Shown: positions 16,357 to 26,212 of the stretch, in pieces
Layout of the letters: every line of letters begins with the position of its first letter
Numbering within the stretch: the stretch's first letter is position 1
Assembly: GCA_018830525.1 (NCBI GenBank)
Contig: JAHJSH010000005.1
Coordinates: 1-42,774 of the forward strand
Direction: 5' to 3'
Length of the DNA stretch: 42,774 nt
Origin: Nanobdellota archaeon
Lineage (GTDB): Archaea > Nanobdellota > Nanobdellia > Pacearchaeales > GW2011-AR1
The notes under the pieces: model-generated
Database searches by the model: none
The model's input: the letters and a program-made list of their open reading frames with translations, nothing else
Told to the model about the DNA's origin: nothing
Program-made: the position numbers and the translations under genes

Positions 16357-16905
16357 ATGATAACCTGGATTATAATCGCTTTAGTCATCGTAATAGGCAC
16401 GACATTTTTTTTATATTACAACCGATTCGTAAGATTATCGCACCAAATCGACAATTCTCTCGCACAAATCGACGTACAACTCAAGAAACGTTCGGACTTA
16501 ATACCTAATTTATTATCTGCGGTTAAAGGTTATATGAAACATGAAAGGGCAGCAATCAAAGAAGTAACCGACGCGAGAAAAGCATTGGTTGGAGCAACAG
16601 GTGTTGAAGCAAAAATGAAAGCAGGAAATCAACTTCAATCAGCACTAAAGTCAATCTTCGCAATCGCAGAAGGTTACCCAGACTTAAAGGCAAATACAAA
16701 TTTCTTACAATTACAACAAGAACTTTCAGCAATCGAGGACAAAGTAGCTTACGCAAGACAATACTACAACGACGGAATCATGTCCTACAACGTTATGACA
16801 ACAGTAGTTCCCGGCATGTGGTTCGCTAAGATGTATGGATTCAACAAACGAGAATACTTGAAAATTGCAGAAGCAGAAAGAGCAGTTCCAAAGGTTGAAT
16901 TCTAA
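16357..16905 (+). CDS. lemA: LemA family protein
   Basis: LSHQIDNSLAQIDVQLKKRSDLIPNLLSAVKGYMKHE...YNDGIMSYN. Confidence 0.93.
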   Translation: MITWIIIALVIVIGTTFFLYYNRFVRLSHQIDNSLAQIDVQLKKRSDLIPNLLSAVKGYMKHERAAIKEVTDARKALVGATGVEAKMKAGNQLQSALKSIFAIAEGYPDLKANTNFLQLQQELSAIEDKVAYARQYYNDGIMSYNVMTTVVPGMWFAKMYGFNKREYLKIAEAERAVPKVEF

Positions 16906-16996
16906 AACTAGCTCAAGGGAGGCTACCTGTAGGGAACTGTTAGTTCCGTCAGAATATAGTATAATTAAACATATATGTTAGAGTATATAGGTTAAA

Positions 16997-17902
16997 ATGG
17001 AACAAGCAAGACTATCATTTCACGAAGAAATTCGTAAAAACAAAATCAGCTCATTCTTCCTAATCGGAATTGTACTCGTAGTTCTTCTAGCATTATTCTA
17101 CACAATTGGTTTTGCTATGGGTGGCGATTATTTCTTCATAATCATAATCCTCGGAACAATAATAGCAATAGTTTACGTCACCGCCGGTTACTACAAATCC
17201 GCAGACTTAGCAATCGCATCAGTTAACGCAAAGAAAGCAACCGGCCCAGAATATAGGCAATATAACAATATCGTAGAAGGACTCTGTCTAGCTTCAGGAT
17301 TACCAAAACCAAAACTCTACGTAATGCATGACCAACAAATCAATGCATTCGCTTCCGGACGAGATCCACAACACGCAGTAATCTGTGTAACTGACGGGGC
17401 CATAGCAAAACTTCCCAAACACGAACTCGAGGGCGTCCTCGCACACGAACTCTCACACATTGCAAACTACGATATTCGTTTCATGACTCTAACCGCAGTT
17501 CTCGTAGGTATGGTCGCGATCATCTCACAAATTTTTCTGAGAACCCTTTTCTGGTCCTCAGTGACTGGTGGTCGAAGAAGTAACAGTGGTGGAGATGGAA
17601 AAGGACAAATGATTATGATGGTTATTGGAATAGCCTTAGCAATTCTCGCACCAATCGTAGTCGCACTCGTTCAATTAGCAATCTCTCGAAAAAGGGAATA
17701 TGCTGCAGATTCTTCCGCAGTAAAATTCATGCGAACTCCTACCGGATTAATCGGAGCATTAAGAAAAATCCAAGACAATACTCCAATGAAAGTCTCTGGA
17801 GCAGTCGCCCCACTTTTCTTAGCAAAACCAACAAAAGAAAAAGAATGGTTCCAAACCCACCCGCCATTAGCAAAGAGAATCGCCAGACTTGAAAGGATGT
17901 AA
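16997..17902 (+). CDS. htpX: M48 family zinc metalloprotease HtpX
   Basis: GVLAHELSHIANYDIRFMTLTAVLVG; QLAISRKREYAADSSAV; THPPLAKRIARLE. Confidence 0.95.
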   Translation: MEQARLSFHEEIRKNKISSFFLIGIVLVVLLALFYTIGFAMGGDYFFIIIILGTIIAIVYVTAGYYKSADLAIASVNAKKATGPEYRQYNNIVEGLCLASGLPKPKLYVMHDQQINAFASGRDPQHAVICVTDGAIAKLPKHELEGVLAHELSHIANYDIRFMTLTAVLVGMVAIISQIFLRTLFWSSVTGGRRSNSGGDGKGQMIMMVIGIALAILAPIVVALVQLAISRKREYAADSSAVKFMRTPTGLIGALRKIQDNTPMKVSGAVAPLFLAKPTKEKEWFQTHPPLAKRIARLERM

Positions 17903-17960
17903 CCCAAAACATACTTTCTAAGCCAATAATCTTTAAGAACCAAAAATTCAGTTTTATCCT

Positions 17961-18857
17961 ATGGCAAGTCCCTTAATTCAGCTATTTGAGAATCCTTGGA
18001 TACGAAGTCTATTCCACGCATTTTTGATTATCTTCTTCGCCCTCTTAGTGAACCTCTCACTAAAAATTTACTTCAGAAAAATGTCACGATTTTTCATGAG
18101 AAATCAAACTTCACAAAACAGAAGAGTTACAGAAACAAGACTAAAGATTGTTCGAATTATGACTTCTGGTTTAGTCTATTTAATTGCCTTAATAATGATC
18201 CTTTTATTAATCCCTGGATTTAAAACATTTTCAATTTCTCTTCTTGCAGGAGCTGGAATCTTTGCAATCATCATAGGTTTCGCCGCACAAAAAACCATTG
18301 CAAATTTAATCTCTGGAATCTCAATTGCAATCTATGCACCGTTTAGAATCGGAGATAAAATCAATGTCTCTGGGGAGAACGGGGAAGTAGAAGACATCAA
18401 TCTTCGGCAAACCGTGATTCGAACATGGGACAACAAGAGGATTATTATTCCAAACTCCATCATAGCCGAAAAAGAAGTTGTAAATTATAGTCTAAATGAT
18501 GAAAAGATGTTGTTTACTTTAGAAGCGGGAATAAGTTATGATTCTAGTATAGATAAAGCCAGAGAAATAATGATTCGTTTAGCGAAAGCACATCCAGAAA
18601 ATTTAATCTTCCGAGAAAAAGGGGAAGACAATTTAATGATAAAAAAGGAACCCTATGTAAGGGTTGTCTCCTTCGGAGATTTCTCGATAAACCTCCGACT
18701 ATATTTTTGGGTAAAAGAAAATCCCAAGGGATTCAAAATGAGACACGAACTTTTAGAACAAATCAAAAAAGAATTTGATAAGAATGGCGTAGAAATCCCA
18801 TTCCCTTATCGAACAATTGTCTATAAAAAAGATTTAGAAAGAAAGAGAAAAAAGTAG
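17961..18857 (+). CDS. MscS-like mechanosensitive ion channel
   Basis: GAGIFAIIIGFAAQKTIANLISGISIAIYAPFRIGDKINVSGENGEVEDINLRQTVIRTWDNKRIIIPNS. Confidence 0.93.
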   Translation: MASPLIQLFENPWIRSLFHAFLIIFFALLVNLSLKIYFRKMSRFFMRNQTSQNRRVTETRLKIVRIMTSGLVYLIALIMILLLIPGFKTFSISLLAGAGIFAIIIGFAAQKTIANLISGISIAIYAPFRIGDKINVSGENGEVEDINLRQTVIRTWDNKRIIIPNSIIAEKEVVNYSLNDEKMLFTLEAGISYDSSIDKAREIMIRLAKAHPENLIFREKGEDNLMIKKEPYVRVVSFGDFSINLRLYFWVKENPKGFKMRHELLEQIKKEFDKNGVEIPFPYRTIVYKKDLERKRKK

Positions 18858-20237
18858 TTATTTTTTCCACCTAAATCTTTTTCCAATAACTAACTCGTAA
18901 GTTCCTTCAAATAAATGATTGATTCTTTTTATTGGGACTAAATTTTTTAATGCTTTTGTAGAATCAAAACTTTCCATTTTTCTAACTTCTTTAATATGTG
19001 GAGTCAAGACAAATCCTGTGGTTAATCTTGCTATTGCTGAGATGATAAATATCACTAGTATACTTTCCATCCCATTTATCTTAATGACTCCGATTAAAAT
19101 TGCTCCGAGACCTGCACCCAAGAATATTCCAACCCCGTTTAACACATTATAATATGAAAGAACAATTCCTCGTTTCTGCGGAGTTACACAATCAAATATA
19201 AAATTTCCACTTGCAAGATTAAATCCTGCCCAAGCCATTCCACCAATTAACTCAGGAACAAAGACGAGATAAATCGGGGAAGGAGAAACTAACCAAAGAA
19301 GTGGATAGATTCCAATAAAAATAAATGTAATCCTCATAATCGCATAGTTACCATATCTATCGGCAAATTTCCCCCAATATCTCATGATAACTAACCCGAA
19401 AAATGCCTGTGAGAGAATTATTGTAGTGAAAGTAACATAATTAAAATTCAATACTCTTAACATATATACTGCGAAGAAAGGGCTTGCAATTGCAACCGAG
19501 AAATTCATAAAGGCCCTAAAAATTGTATATCTCCCAAAGTTATTTCTCGGAGATTTTTTAATAAATTCCCAAAAAGAGAAATAGTATCCCCCTTCCAAAA
19601 CTAATTTGGGCTCATAAGATTTTTTAAAATACTCTCTAGCTATAAATCTGGCAACCATCGCAAGAAAAAACAGTGTCATAAAACCAAACATTGTCCAACC
19701 TTTTGACTTAAAATAATCTAGAAAAAATGCTGCAATAAATGTAAAGAGTAAACCTACAAATCCTAGACGAAAATTTCTTTTTGAAAACCATTTACCCCGA
19801 TAGTTTTCATCGACGAGATCTCCTATCCACGAGAACCATGCCGGAGCTGCAATGTTAGCAATGATAATGTAAAATGAGAAAAACAGCAAAAATAATAGGG
19901 GCAGTATTGGAATTATAATTCCCTTATAAAACAAAAATCCTATCAAAATTAGTGGAATCCACATTAACGATTCATATAGGGTGGAGGTCACAACAATCCT
20001 CTTTCGTGAATGTTTCTCAATCAATCGGGAACTGAACCACTGACTTAACGGTCCCAATAATCCTGAGATCGAAGTTATAAGACCTATCAAAAAATTACTT
20101 GAGTTTATTGCAATTGCAAACGGGGTCAGATAAGAATCTCCAAGTGATTGTCGCACTGTTGAAAAAGCTCCCTCTTTTATGGATAATCTTCTAGCCCCAT
20201 GCCTTAACTCCTTTATATCCTCTTTCTTTTTTTTCAT
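18858..20237 (-). CDS. MFS transporter
   Basis: 12-TM pattern; SD-like ggag before MKKKKEDIKELRHGARRLSIKEGAF; ORF track start 20261. Confidence 0.85.
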   Translation of the reverse strand: MKKKKEDIKELRHGARRLSIKEGAFSTVRQSLGDSYLTPFAIAINSSNFLIGLITSISGLLGPLSQWFSSRLIEKHSRKRIVVTSTLYESLMWIPLILIGFLFYKGIIIPILPLLFLLFFSFYIIIANIAAPAWFSWIGDLVDENYRGKWFSKRNFRLGFVGLLFTFIAAFFLDYFKSKGWTMFGFMTLFFLAMVARFIAREYFKKSYEPKLVLEGGYYFSFWEFIKKSPRNNFGRYTIFRAFMNFSVAIASPFFAVYMLRVLNFNYVTFTTIILSQAFFGLVIMRYWGKFADRYGNYAIMRITFIFIGIYPLLWLVSPSPIYLVFVPELIGGMAWAGFNLASGNFIFDCVTPQKRGIVLSYYNVLNGVGIFLGAGLGAILIGVIKINGMESILVIFIISAIARLTTGFVLTPHIKEVRKMESFDSTKALKNLVPIKRINHLFEGTYELVIGKRFRWKK

Positions 20238-20300
20238 ATCATCTCCTTCGCCGGAAACCAAACCTCATTCTTGAAAATTGAAAAGTCGAGCTTTATAAAA

Positions 20301-21239
20301 TCACTTATCCAACTTCAAGAAATCATAAGCAGCCTTAGCCGCCAAAACACCGTCGGCAGTTGCGGTAATTGTCTGTTTAAATGGATTATTCGCTGCATCC
20401 CCCGCGGCATATAACCCCTTAACAGAAGTTCTTCCGACCTTATCAACAATAATATATCCGCCTTCCATTTTCAAATCAAATCCCTTAAAGATTTCTATAA
20501 TAGGGGTAGAACCAATCTCTACAAAAACCCCATCAACAGCCAAGGTATCATTAGCCAATTTTTTACCAACACTCGATTCCAGTTTCAACCCAGTTACTTT
20601 TGTATCACCGATAATCTCAACTGGTTTCGTGTTATAAATAATTTCAATATTCTTTCTTTCCACAACTTTCTGAAGATTAATCGGCTCCGCCCGCATCTTC
20701 TCTTTTCGATAACTGATGTAAACCTTTTTACAAATATCTGACAAATAAATCGCTGCCTTAGCCGCAGCATCCGAACCGCCAATTACCGAAACAATTTTCC
20801 CCTTGAAAAAATTTCCATCACAAGTGGCACAATAAGAAACTCCTTTTCCTGCAAATTCCGCTTCCCCCTGAATTCCCAACTTCCTATGTTCCGAACCCAG
20901 GGCAGTAATCAAAGCCTTGCCCTCATATTTTTTATCGCCGACACTAGCAATAAACCCACTCTTCGCCTTAGCTAATTTATCAACATTACCAGCTACAAAA
21001 ACCGCCCCAAATTCTTTAGCTTGCTTTTCAAATGTTTCCATCAAAGCCTGCCCAGTGCCAATATGCCCCGGATAATTTTCAATCGGCCCACGATAATTAG
21101 TCGCACCACCCAACATTTTCCCAATTATCACTGTCTTAAGACCATAACGCCCCGCATAGATAGCCGCAGCCATTCCTGCAGCACCCGTTCCAAGAATCAT
21201 CAAATCATAAATCCCTTTCACCATATTATCTTCAAACAT
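20301..21239 (-). CDS. trxB: Thioredoxin-disulfide reductase
   Basis: LGTGAAGMAAAIYAGRYGL; SYCATCDGNFFKGK; YAAGDAANNPFKQTITATADGVLAAKAAY. Confidence 0.93.
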   Translation of the reverse strand: MFEDNMVKGIYDLMILGTGAAGMAAAIYAGRYGLKTVIIGKMLGGATNYRGPIENYPGHIGTGQALMETFEKQAKEFGAVFVAGNVDKLAKAKSGFIASVGDKKYEGKALITALGSEHRKLGIQGEAEFAGKGVSYCATCDGNFFKGKIVSVIGGSDAAAKAAIYLSDICKKVYISYRKEKMRAEPINLQKVVERKNIEIIYNTKPVEIIGDTKVTGLKLESSVGKKLANDTLAVDGVFVEIGSTPIIEIFKGFDLKMEGGYIIVDKVGRTSVKGLYAAGDAANNPFKQTITATADGVLAAKAAYDFLKLDK

Positions 21240-21298
21240 AAGTGCTTTTTATATTTATTCCTCGGAAAGTTTAAATATCTCTAATAGCTCTTCATTAT

Positions 21299-22372
21299 AT
21301 GGATGTAGAAGAGAAGATAAAATTAATAAAAGAATTCGCACAAGAAATTGTAACTGAGGAAGAACTAAGAGAATTATTCAAGAATAATCCTCACCCAGTA
21401 GCCTATGATGGATTCGAACCTTCCGGAATCGCCCCAATACATTTCGGTCTTTTGAGAGCAGCCAATCTAAAAAATATGCTAAAAGTCGGAATAAAATTCA
21501 AATTATATCTTGCAGATTATTTTGCATTCATTAATAACAAACTCGGCGGAGATCTAGAGAACATTAGACTTGCCGGAGAATATTTCATAGAAGTATGGAA
21601 GGCCTGCGGAATTGATACAAAAAAAGTTGAAGTAGTTTGGGCGAAAGATATAATGGATGGAATTGATTATTGGGATAAAACTTTGAGAATAGCGAAGGAA
21701 ATTTCATTAGAAAGAAATATGCGGGCAACAACAATCATGGGGAGAAAACAAGGAGAAAAATTAAGCATGGGACAGTTATTTTATCCTCCAATGCAAGTGA
21801 CCGATATCTTTCATATGGATATTGATATTTGTCAATTAGGTATGGATCAAAGGAGAGCCAATATGTTGGCGAGAGATGTGGCAGACAAATTGAAATGGAA
21901 AAAACCAATAGCAGTTCATCACCATATCCTTCTTGGATTACAAGGTTTACAAAAAAAAGGAACCGACGAAGAGACTATGATGGCTTCTAAAATGTCTAAG
22001 TCAGATCCAAAGAGTTGTATTTACATGCATGACACCTATGATGAACTCAAGAAAAAAATTAATGGAGCTTTTTGTCCTGAAGGTCAAGAAGAAGGAAATC
22101 CCTTGTTGGAATATTGTAAGCATATTATTTTTAGAAACATTAAGGCTATGAAGATTAAACGTCCAGAAAAGTTTGGAGGGAATATAGAATTTAAAAATTA
22201 TGAAGAATTAAGAGAAGCCTTTGTAAATAAAAAATTACATCCTATGGATTTAAAGGTAGGAGTCGCAGAGGAACTAGAAAAATTAATCAAACCTGTTAGA
22301 GAACATTTTGAAAATGACAAGCGGGCAAAGAAACTTTACGAGGCTGTGAAGAAATTAAAAATAACGCGTTAA
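21299..22372 (+). CDS. tyrS: Tyrosyl-tRNA synthetase (archaeal type)
   Basis: AYDGFEPSGIAPIHFGLLRA; QLGMDQRRANMLARDVA; MASKMSKSDPKSCIYMHD. Confidence 0.95.
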   Translation: MDVEEKIKLIKEFAQEIVTEEELRELFKNNPHPVAYDGFEPSGIAPIHFGLLRAANLKNMLKVGIKFKLYLADYFAFINNKLGGDLENIRLAGEYFIEVWKACGIDTKKVEVVWAKDIMDGIDYWDKTLRIAKEISLERNMRATTIMGRKQGEKLSMGQLFYPPMQVTDIFHMDIDICQLGMDQRRANMLARDVADKLKWKKPIAVHHHILLGLQGLQKKGTDEETMMASKMSKSDPKSCIYMHDTYDELKKKINGAFCPEGQEEGNPLLEYCKHIIFRNIKAMKIKRPEKFGGNIEFKNYEELREAFVNKKLHPMDLKVGVAEELEKLIKPVREHFENDKRAKKLYEAVKKLKITR

Positions 22373-22534
22373 CACCGAGCAAAAACATTTTTAGTAAAGA
22401 AACATTAAATAAGAAAATGCTTTTGGGAGTAGAGAATTCAGAAGTTCGGTCCTCTTTATGTCTATTTAACTAAATTGAGCTAAAAACTCATGTAAATAGG
22501 GGGTTTATTAGAAAAGGTTATCTTTAGAATAAAT

Positions 22535-22762
22535 TTACCTTCTTAATTTTTCATAATCTTCTTTGCTTACATTAATTTGCCTCAATATTTCTCTTAATAA
22601 TCCCCTGCCCAAATTTTCATTTCCATGAACAGGAACAACAGTTAGCCTTCCATCAGGGTGTTTGAATCTTACATGACTACCTTTTCCATAAATTTTAATA
22701 AAACCCAATTTCTCTAATATTCCACAAAATTTTTTCCCAGAAATAGTTATTAACTTTGTCAT
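22535..22762 (-). CDS. hicA: HicA-type toxin
   Basis: GILEKLGFIKIYGKGSHVRFKHPDGRLTVVPVHGNENLGRGLLREILRQI. Confidence 0.9.
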   Translation of the reverse strand: MTKLITISGKKFCGILEKLGFIKIYGKGSHVRFKHPDGRLTVVPVHGNENLGRGLLREILRQINVSKEDYEKLRR

Positions 22763-22785
22763 ATTTATACTCTTTTATTAAATCT

Positions 22786-23022
22786 TCAAACAAATTGTGG
22801 TCTTTCTATTTGAATCTTTTGAATACCAATAAATCTCATAGGATTAATTTCATTTTTACCAGCTTCTAAACAAACTTCTATTGCCTCTTTAATCCTTTCT
22901 AAAGTTTCTTGCAAAGTCTTTCCTTGAGTATAACATCCTTCTATTTCTGGAACTTTTGCTATATAAATTCCATCTTCATCCTGTTCTATAAAAACTGTAA
23001 AATCAGTTATTTGTTTTTCCAT
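22786..23022 (-). CDS. hicB: HicB-type antitoxin
   Basis: FTVFIEQDEDGIYIAKVPEIEGCYTQGKTLQETLERIKEAIEVCLE. Confidence 0.9.
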   Translation of the reverse strand: MEKQITDFTVFIEQDEDGIYIAKVPEIEGCYTQGKTLQETLERIKEAIEVCLEAGKNEINPMRFIGIQKIQIERPQFV

Positions 23023-23104
23023 ATTTATCTTAATAAACTTTCATTTAAATAATTACCTATTCTTAAATGGGGGGTAGCCCAAAACCTACCTCAAGAGTTG
23101 AATT

Positions 23105-23173
23105 TGGGGAGTATATCCCTTAGAGTATTATCTTTTACATCGATAATTCGGGAGTTCGATTCTTTCTAGGCCT
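23105..23173 (+). other. Degenerate tRNA-like sequence (possible tRNA relic)
   Basis: GAG..TTATC-TTTTACATC-GATAA..GGGAG-TTCGATT-CTTTC-TAGGCCT; no convincing 5' acceptor strand found. Confidence 0.3.
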
Positions 23174-23392
23174 ATATTAAACTCAACTAAAAACCCAAGG
23201 TACTTTTGCAAAATATTAACTTTTGAAATATCTCGTAAAACACCCCTCCCCAAACATTTAAATAATTCCTCTTCCTATTCTAAGTATGCAAACGCAAAGA
23301 AGAACGTGTATTATGAATTCTTATGTCTTTTTAGCGTGCGCTCATTTAGGCTCTATCAAGACCTGGTGATTGCGCGACATTCCCCCTTTTCT

Positions 23393-23800
23393 ATGAAACA
23401 GAAAATGAATGTCGCTATACAGGCATCTAACAAAAATTACACCCACGAAGATTGTTTATCTTGCGGTTACAATATTAACGATCCTCTTTGCCCCGAATGT
23501 TTAGCCAAAGGCTTTAGACAATGGCTTAAAAGATTTCCAAAAGACGAAGAACAAATCAAGAAAAAATTAAACAAATTTCTTGGGGTCCACAGACACTTCG
23601 ATGGAACTTCCAAGAGATGCGCGTCTTGTGGGAAAAACAATACACACCTTTGCCCCTACTGCTTCACAGAATATTTATATAAGATATCAAAAGAAGCCGG
23701 ACTAGGTGTTCAAGCACTATCCGAGTTCCTTTTCATCTTCAACTTCGATTTCGAACACAATGGATATTCAAGAGAACTAGAGGCCTTCGGAGGATACTAA
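23393..23800 (+). CDS. Zinc-ribbon hypothetical protein
   Basis: CLSCGYNINDPLCPEC...CASCGKNNTHLCPYC; ORF open from 23306. Confidence 0.65.
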   Translation: MKQKMNVAIQASNKNYTHEDCLSCGYNINDPLCPECLAKGFRQWLKRFPKDEEQIKKKLNKFLGVHRHFDGTSKRCASCGKNNTHLCPYCFTEYLYKISKEAGLGVQALSEFLFIFNFDFEHNGYSRELEAFGGY

Positions 23801-23837
23801 CCAAAAAGTCTTAAAGCGCAAATCTATTTCTCTAATC

Positions 23838-24677
23838 ATGAAAAAAGCGTTAGTATTGTACTCCGGAGGACTCGATTCTCGATTAGTTGTGCGTATGCTC
23901 CAAGAACAAAATTACAAAATTGAAGCATTGCATTTCAATCTCCCATTCGGATGTGGCTGCTGCAATCTCAGTTGCAACTTCCACTTCACACAAAAAGAAG
24001 GAGTTAAAATGACAATCTTCGACGTAACCAAAGAACCCCTTTTATCCGAATATCTAACACTTCTGAAAAATCCAAAATACGGGACCGGTTCCGGGATTAA
24101 TCCGTGCATCGACTGTAAAATTTTCATGTTCAAAAAAGCGAAAGAATATGCGGACAAACACGGACATAATATTATCGCAACCGGCGAAGTCCCAGGGCAA
24201 CGACCCATGTCTCAAACCGCCCCAGCACAAAAAAAAATAGATGAAGCAATCGGGTTCAAATTAACAAGACCGCTAGCAGATGCAGGATTTAAAGGACGTT
24301 CAAGAAAGAAACAAATGGCCCTTGCAGAAAAATATAAAATAAAATATCCAAGCCCTGGCGGAGGATGTTTACTTTGCGAAAAAGAACCTGCGAAAAGACT
24401 TAAGGTTTTATTAAAAAATGATTTAATCACCGAGAAGACCTTGCCCTTAACAATAATCGGAAGACATTTTTACACAGAAGGCACATGGTTCGTCGTAGCA
24501 AGAAACGAAACAGAAAGCGCTATTATCGATAAATTCGATCCAATCCTCGAAGGCGGAAAAGGAAAACCAACAATATATTTCTCAAATAAAAAAGGAAAAC
24601 AAAAAGCTTTAGAACTTCAAGAAGCTTATTCAACCGGTTCAGAAAACCGAGCTAAATTTGAGGAAATAAAATTATGA
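23838..24677 (+). CDS. PP-loop ATPase, tRNA thiouridylase-like (MnmA/ThiI-like superfamily)
   Basis: LVLYSGGLDSRLVVRML; GSGINPCIDCKIFMFKKAKEYA; IATGEVPGQRPMSQ; SPGGGCLLC. Confidence 0.8.
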   Translation: MKKALVLYSGGLDSRLVVRMLQEQNYKIEALHFNLPFGCGCCNLSCNFHFTQKEGVKMTIFDVTKEPLLSEYLTLLKNPKYGTGSGINPCIDCKIFMFKKAKEYADKHGHNIIATGEVPGQRPMSQTAPAQKKIDEAIGFKLTRPLADAGFKGRSRKKQMALAEKYKIKYPSPGGGCLLCEKEPAKRLKVLLKNDLITEKTLPLTIIGRHFYTEGTWFVVARNETESAIIDKFDPILEGGKGKPTIYFSNKKGKQKALELQEAYSTGSENRAKFEEIKL

Positions 24678-25183
24678 ATAAAATAGTCTGGACATTTACA
24701 AATCAGAAAGAACTCAATAAATCCCAATTCATAGACTACTTCGAAAGAAAAGTTTTCCGAACAATCCGTAAATATGACCTTCTTCCAAAAGATAAAATAT
24801 TCACATTAAAAAAATTAACAAATCTAAACACAACAGTCCTAAAAAATATCCTAGAAAAAAAGTTTGAAGTAAACTGGATGCCCTCTTCAGAGGGTACTTG
24901 CCGAAGCGGCACAAAACCAAACCTCTCATCAGACAATCTTTCACAATTAGCCGAAGATATTTTCAAAGAAGTTCTAAAAGGAAATTTCAAAGGTAAAATC
25001 CCTAAGAATGCCCCTCTTGCCGAGCTTTCAGACAAAGAAATCGAACTCTACGCACAACTCACCGGGACAAAAGGAACAAAAAGAAAACAAGATAAAAAGA
25101 TACAAGCCCTTTTCAACAAATTTCTAAAGAAAAACCAAGACTTAGAACTCAATATCGTGAAGGCAATCGGTCAATTGAATTAA
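24674..25183 (+). CDS. Hypothetical protein, translationally coupled to the PP-loop gene
   Basis: 4-nt overlap (ATGA) with 23838..24677; 169 aa. Confidence 0.65.
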   Translation: MNKIVWTFTNQKELNKSQFIDYFERKVFRTIRKYDLLPKDKIFTLKKLTNLNTTVLKNILEKKFEVNWMPSSEGTCRSGTKPNLSSDNLSQLAEDIFKEVLKGNFKGKIPKNAPLAELSDKEIELYAQLTGTKGTKRKQDKKIQALFNKFLKKNQDLELNIVKAIGQLN

Positions 25184-25814
25184 TCTCCTTCAAAACTCTC
25201 TTCAATTCCCTAAAATCTTTAATAATATAATCTGGTTTTTCTTTCTTAATTGTTTTTAGATTCGACCATGCACACTTATTATGAATCGCTACAGCCCAAC
25301 ATCCAGCTTCACGAGCATACTCGATATCACTAAACCTGTCTCCAACATAAATTGCTTCACTTGGTTTAATCTTCATTTTCTTAAACAACTTCTCCAGCAT
25401 ATCATCTTTATCTTCAAACTTCTCAGCCCCATAAATCTTATTAAACAAACCTTTCAAACCAAGTTTCTTAATCGACTTTCTCAAAAAACTCGTCTCCGAA
25501 TTAGAAACGATAATCAATGGATATTTCTTTTTCAAATCCCACAATGGCTTAACCGAAACACATAATTTTATCCCACCATCAACAGCAGCCTTTGTAAAGT
25601 GCTTATAGAATCTCTTTCGAAGCGCATCAAGATGTCCTGCATTGAGACCAAGACCTTTGATGATAACATGCATCTTATTCCCCATTAATTTCAACAAGGT
25701 ATTCTGATCGAACTTGTGCCCATACTCATCAAGCGTCCGTACCATCGACTTAAATGCAATACTATGCGCATCTGATATCGTCCCATCGAAATCGAGGAAG
25801 ATTGCACGTATCAT
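25149..25814 (-). CDS. HAD-superfamily hydrolase
   Basis: IFLDFDGTISDAHSIAF; LIIVSNSETSFL; EAIYVGDRFSDIEYAREAG. Confidence 0.9.
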   Translation of the reverse strand: MIRAIFLDFDGTISDAHSIAFKSMVRTLDEYGHKFDQNTLLKLMGNKMHVIIKGLGLNAGHLDALRKRFYKHFTKAAVDGGIKLCVSVKPLWDLKKKYPLIIVSNSETSFLRKSIKKLGLKGLFNKIYGAEKFEDKDDMLEKLFKKMKIKPSEAIYVGDRFSDIEYAREAGCWAVAIHNKCAWSNLKTIKKEKPDYIIKDFRELKRVLKEINSIDRLPSRY

Positions 25815-26212
25815 TTCAATGCCTCCAAAAAATCCCTAACATCTTTAACAATCTCTTTAGTTATTGCCTCAAAAACCCATTCATCATTAATCTTGCCATA
25901 TTCATGGACAATAACATTTCTCATACCTTTAGCATTTTTTAGTTTTTCACTAAGTTCGGGAGAAATAAAACTACTATTACTAAGGATATCAAAAATATTT
26001 TTATCATCTTCTGGAGTGTTCAGGTTTCTCTCTTTAATTATCAAAAACCCCAAATCAACAACTGCCTCAATTATCCTTTCAAACCGTCTTTCACAAATGT
26101 CTCTTATTTTCCAATCAGAACTATATTCTTCAAAATTCTTGGGCAGAACCGATTCTAATTCTTCTAGATATTTTTCTATTTCAATTATTTTATCATTTAT
26201 TCTTTCATTCAT
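25811..26212 (-). CDS. hepT: HepT-like HEPN toxin (DUF86)
   Basis: RRFERIIEAVVDLGFLII...MRNVIVHEYGKIND (R-x4-HxY motif). Confidence 0.88.
   Translation of the reverse strand: MNERINDKIIEIEKYLEELESVLPKNFEEYSSDWKIRDICERRFERIIEAVVDLGFLIIKERNLNTPEDDKNIFDILSNSSFISPELSEKLKNAKGMRNVIVHEYGKINDEWVFEAITKEIVKDVRDFLEALK

Noticed and set aside
23105-23173. Functional tRNA-Lys/Val
   Set aside because: Anticodon loop is oversized and no matching 5' acceptor strand was found; treated as a possible relic only.
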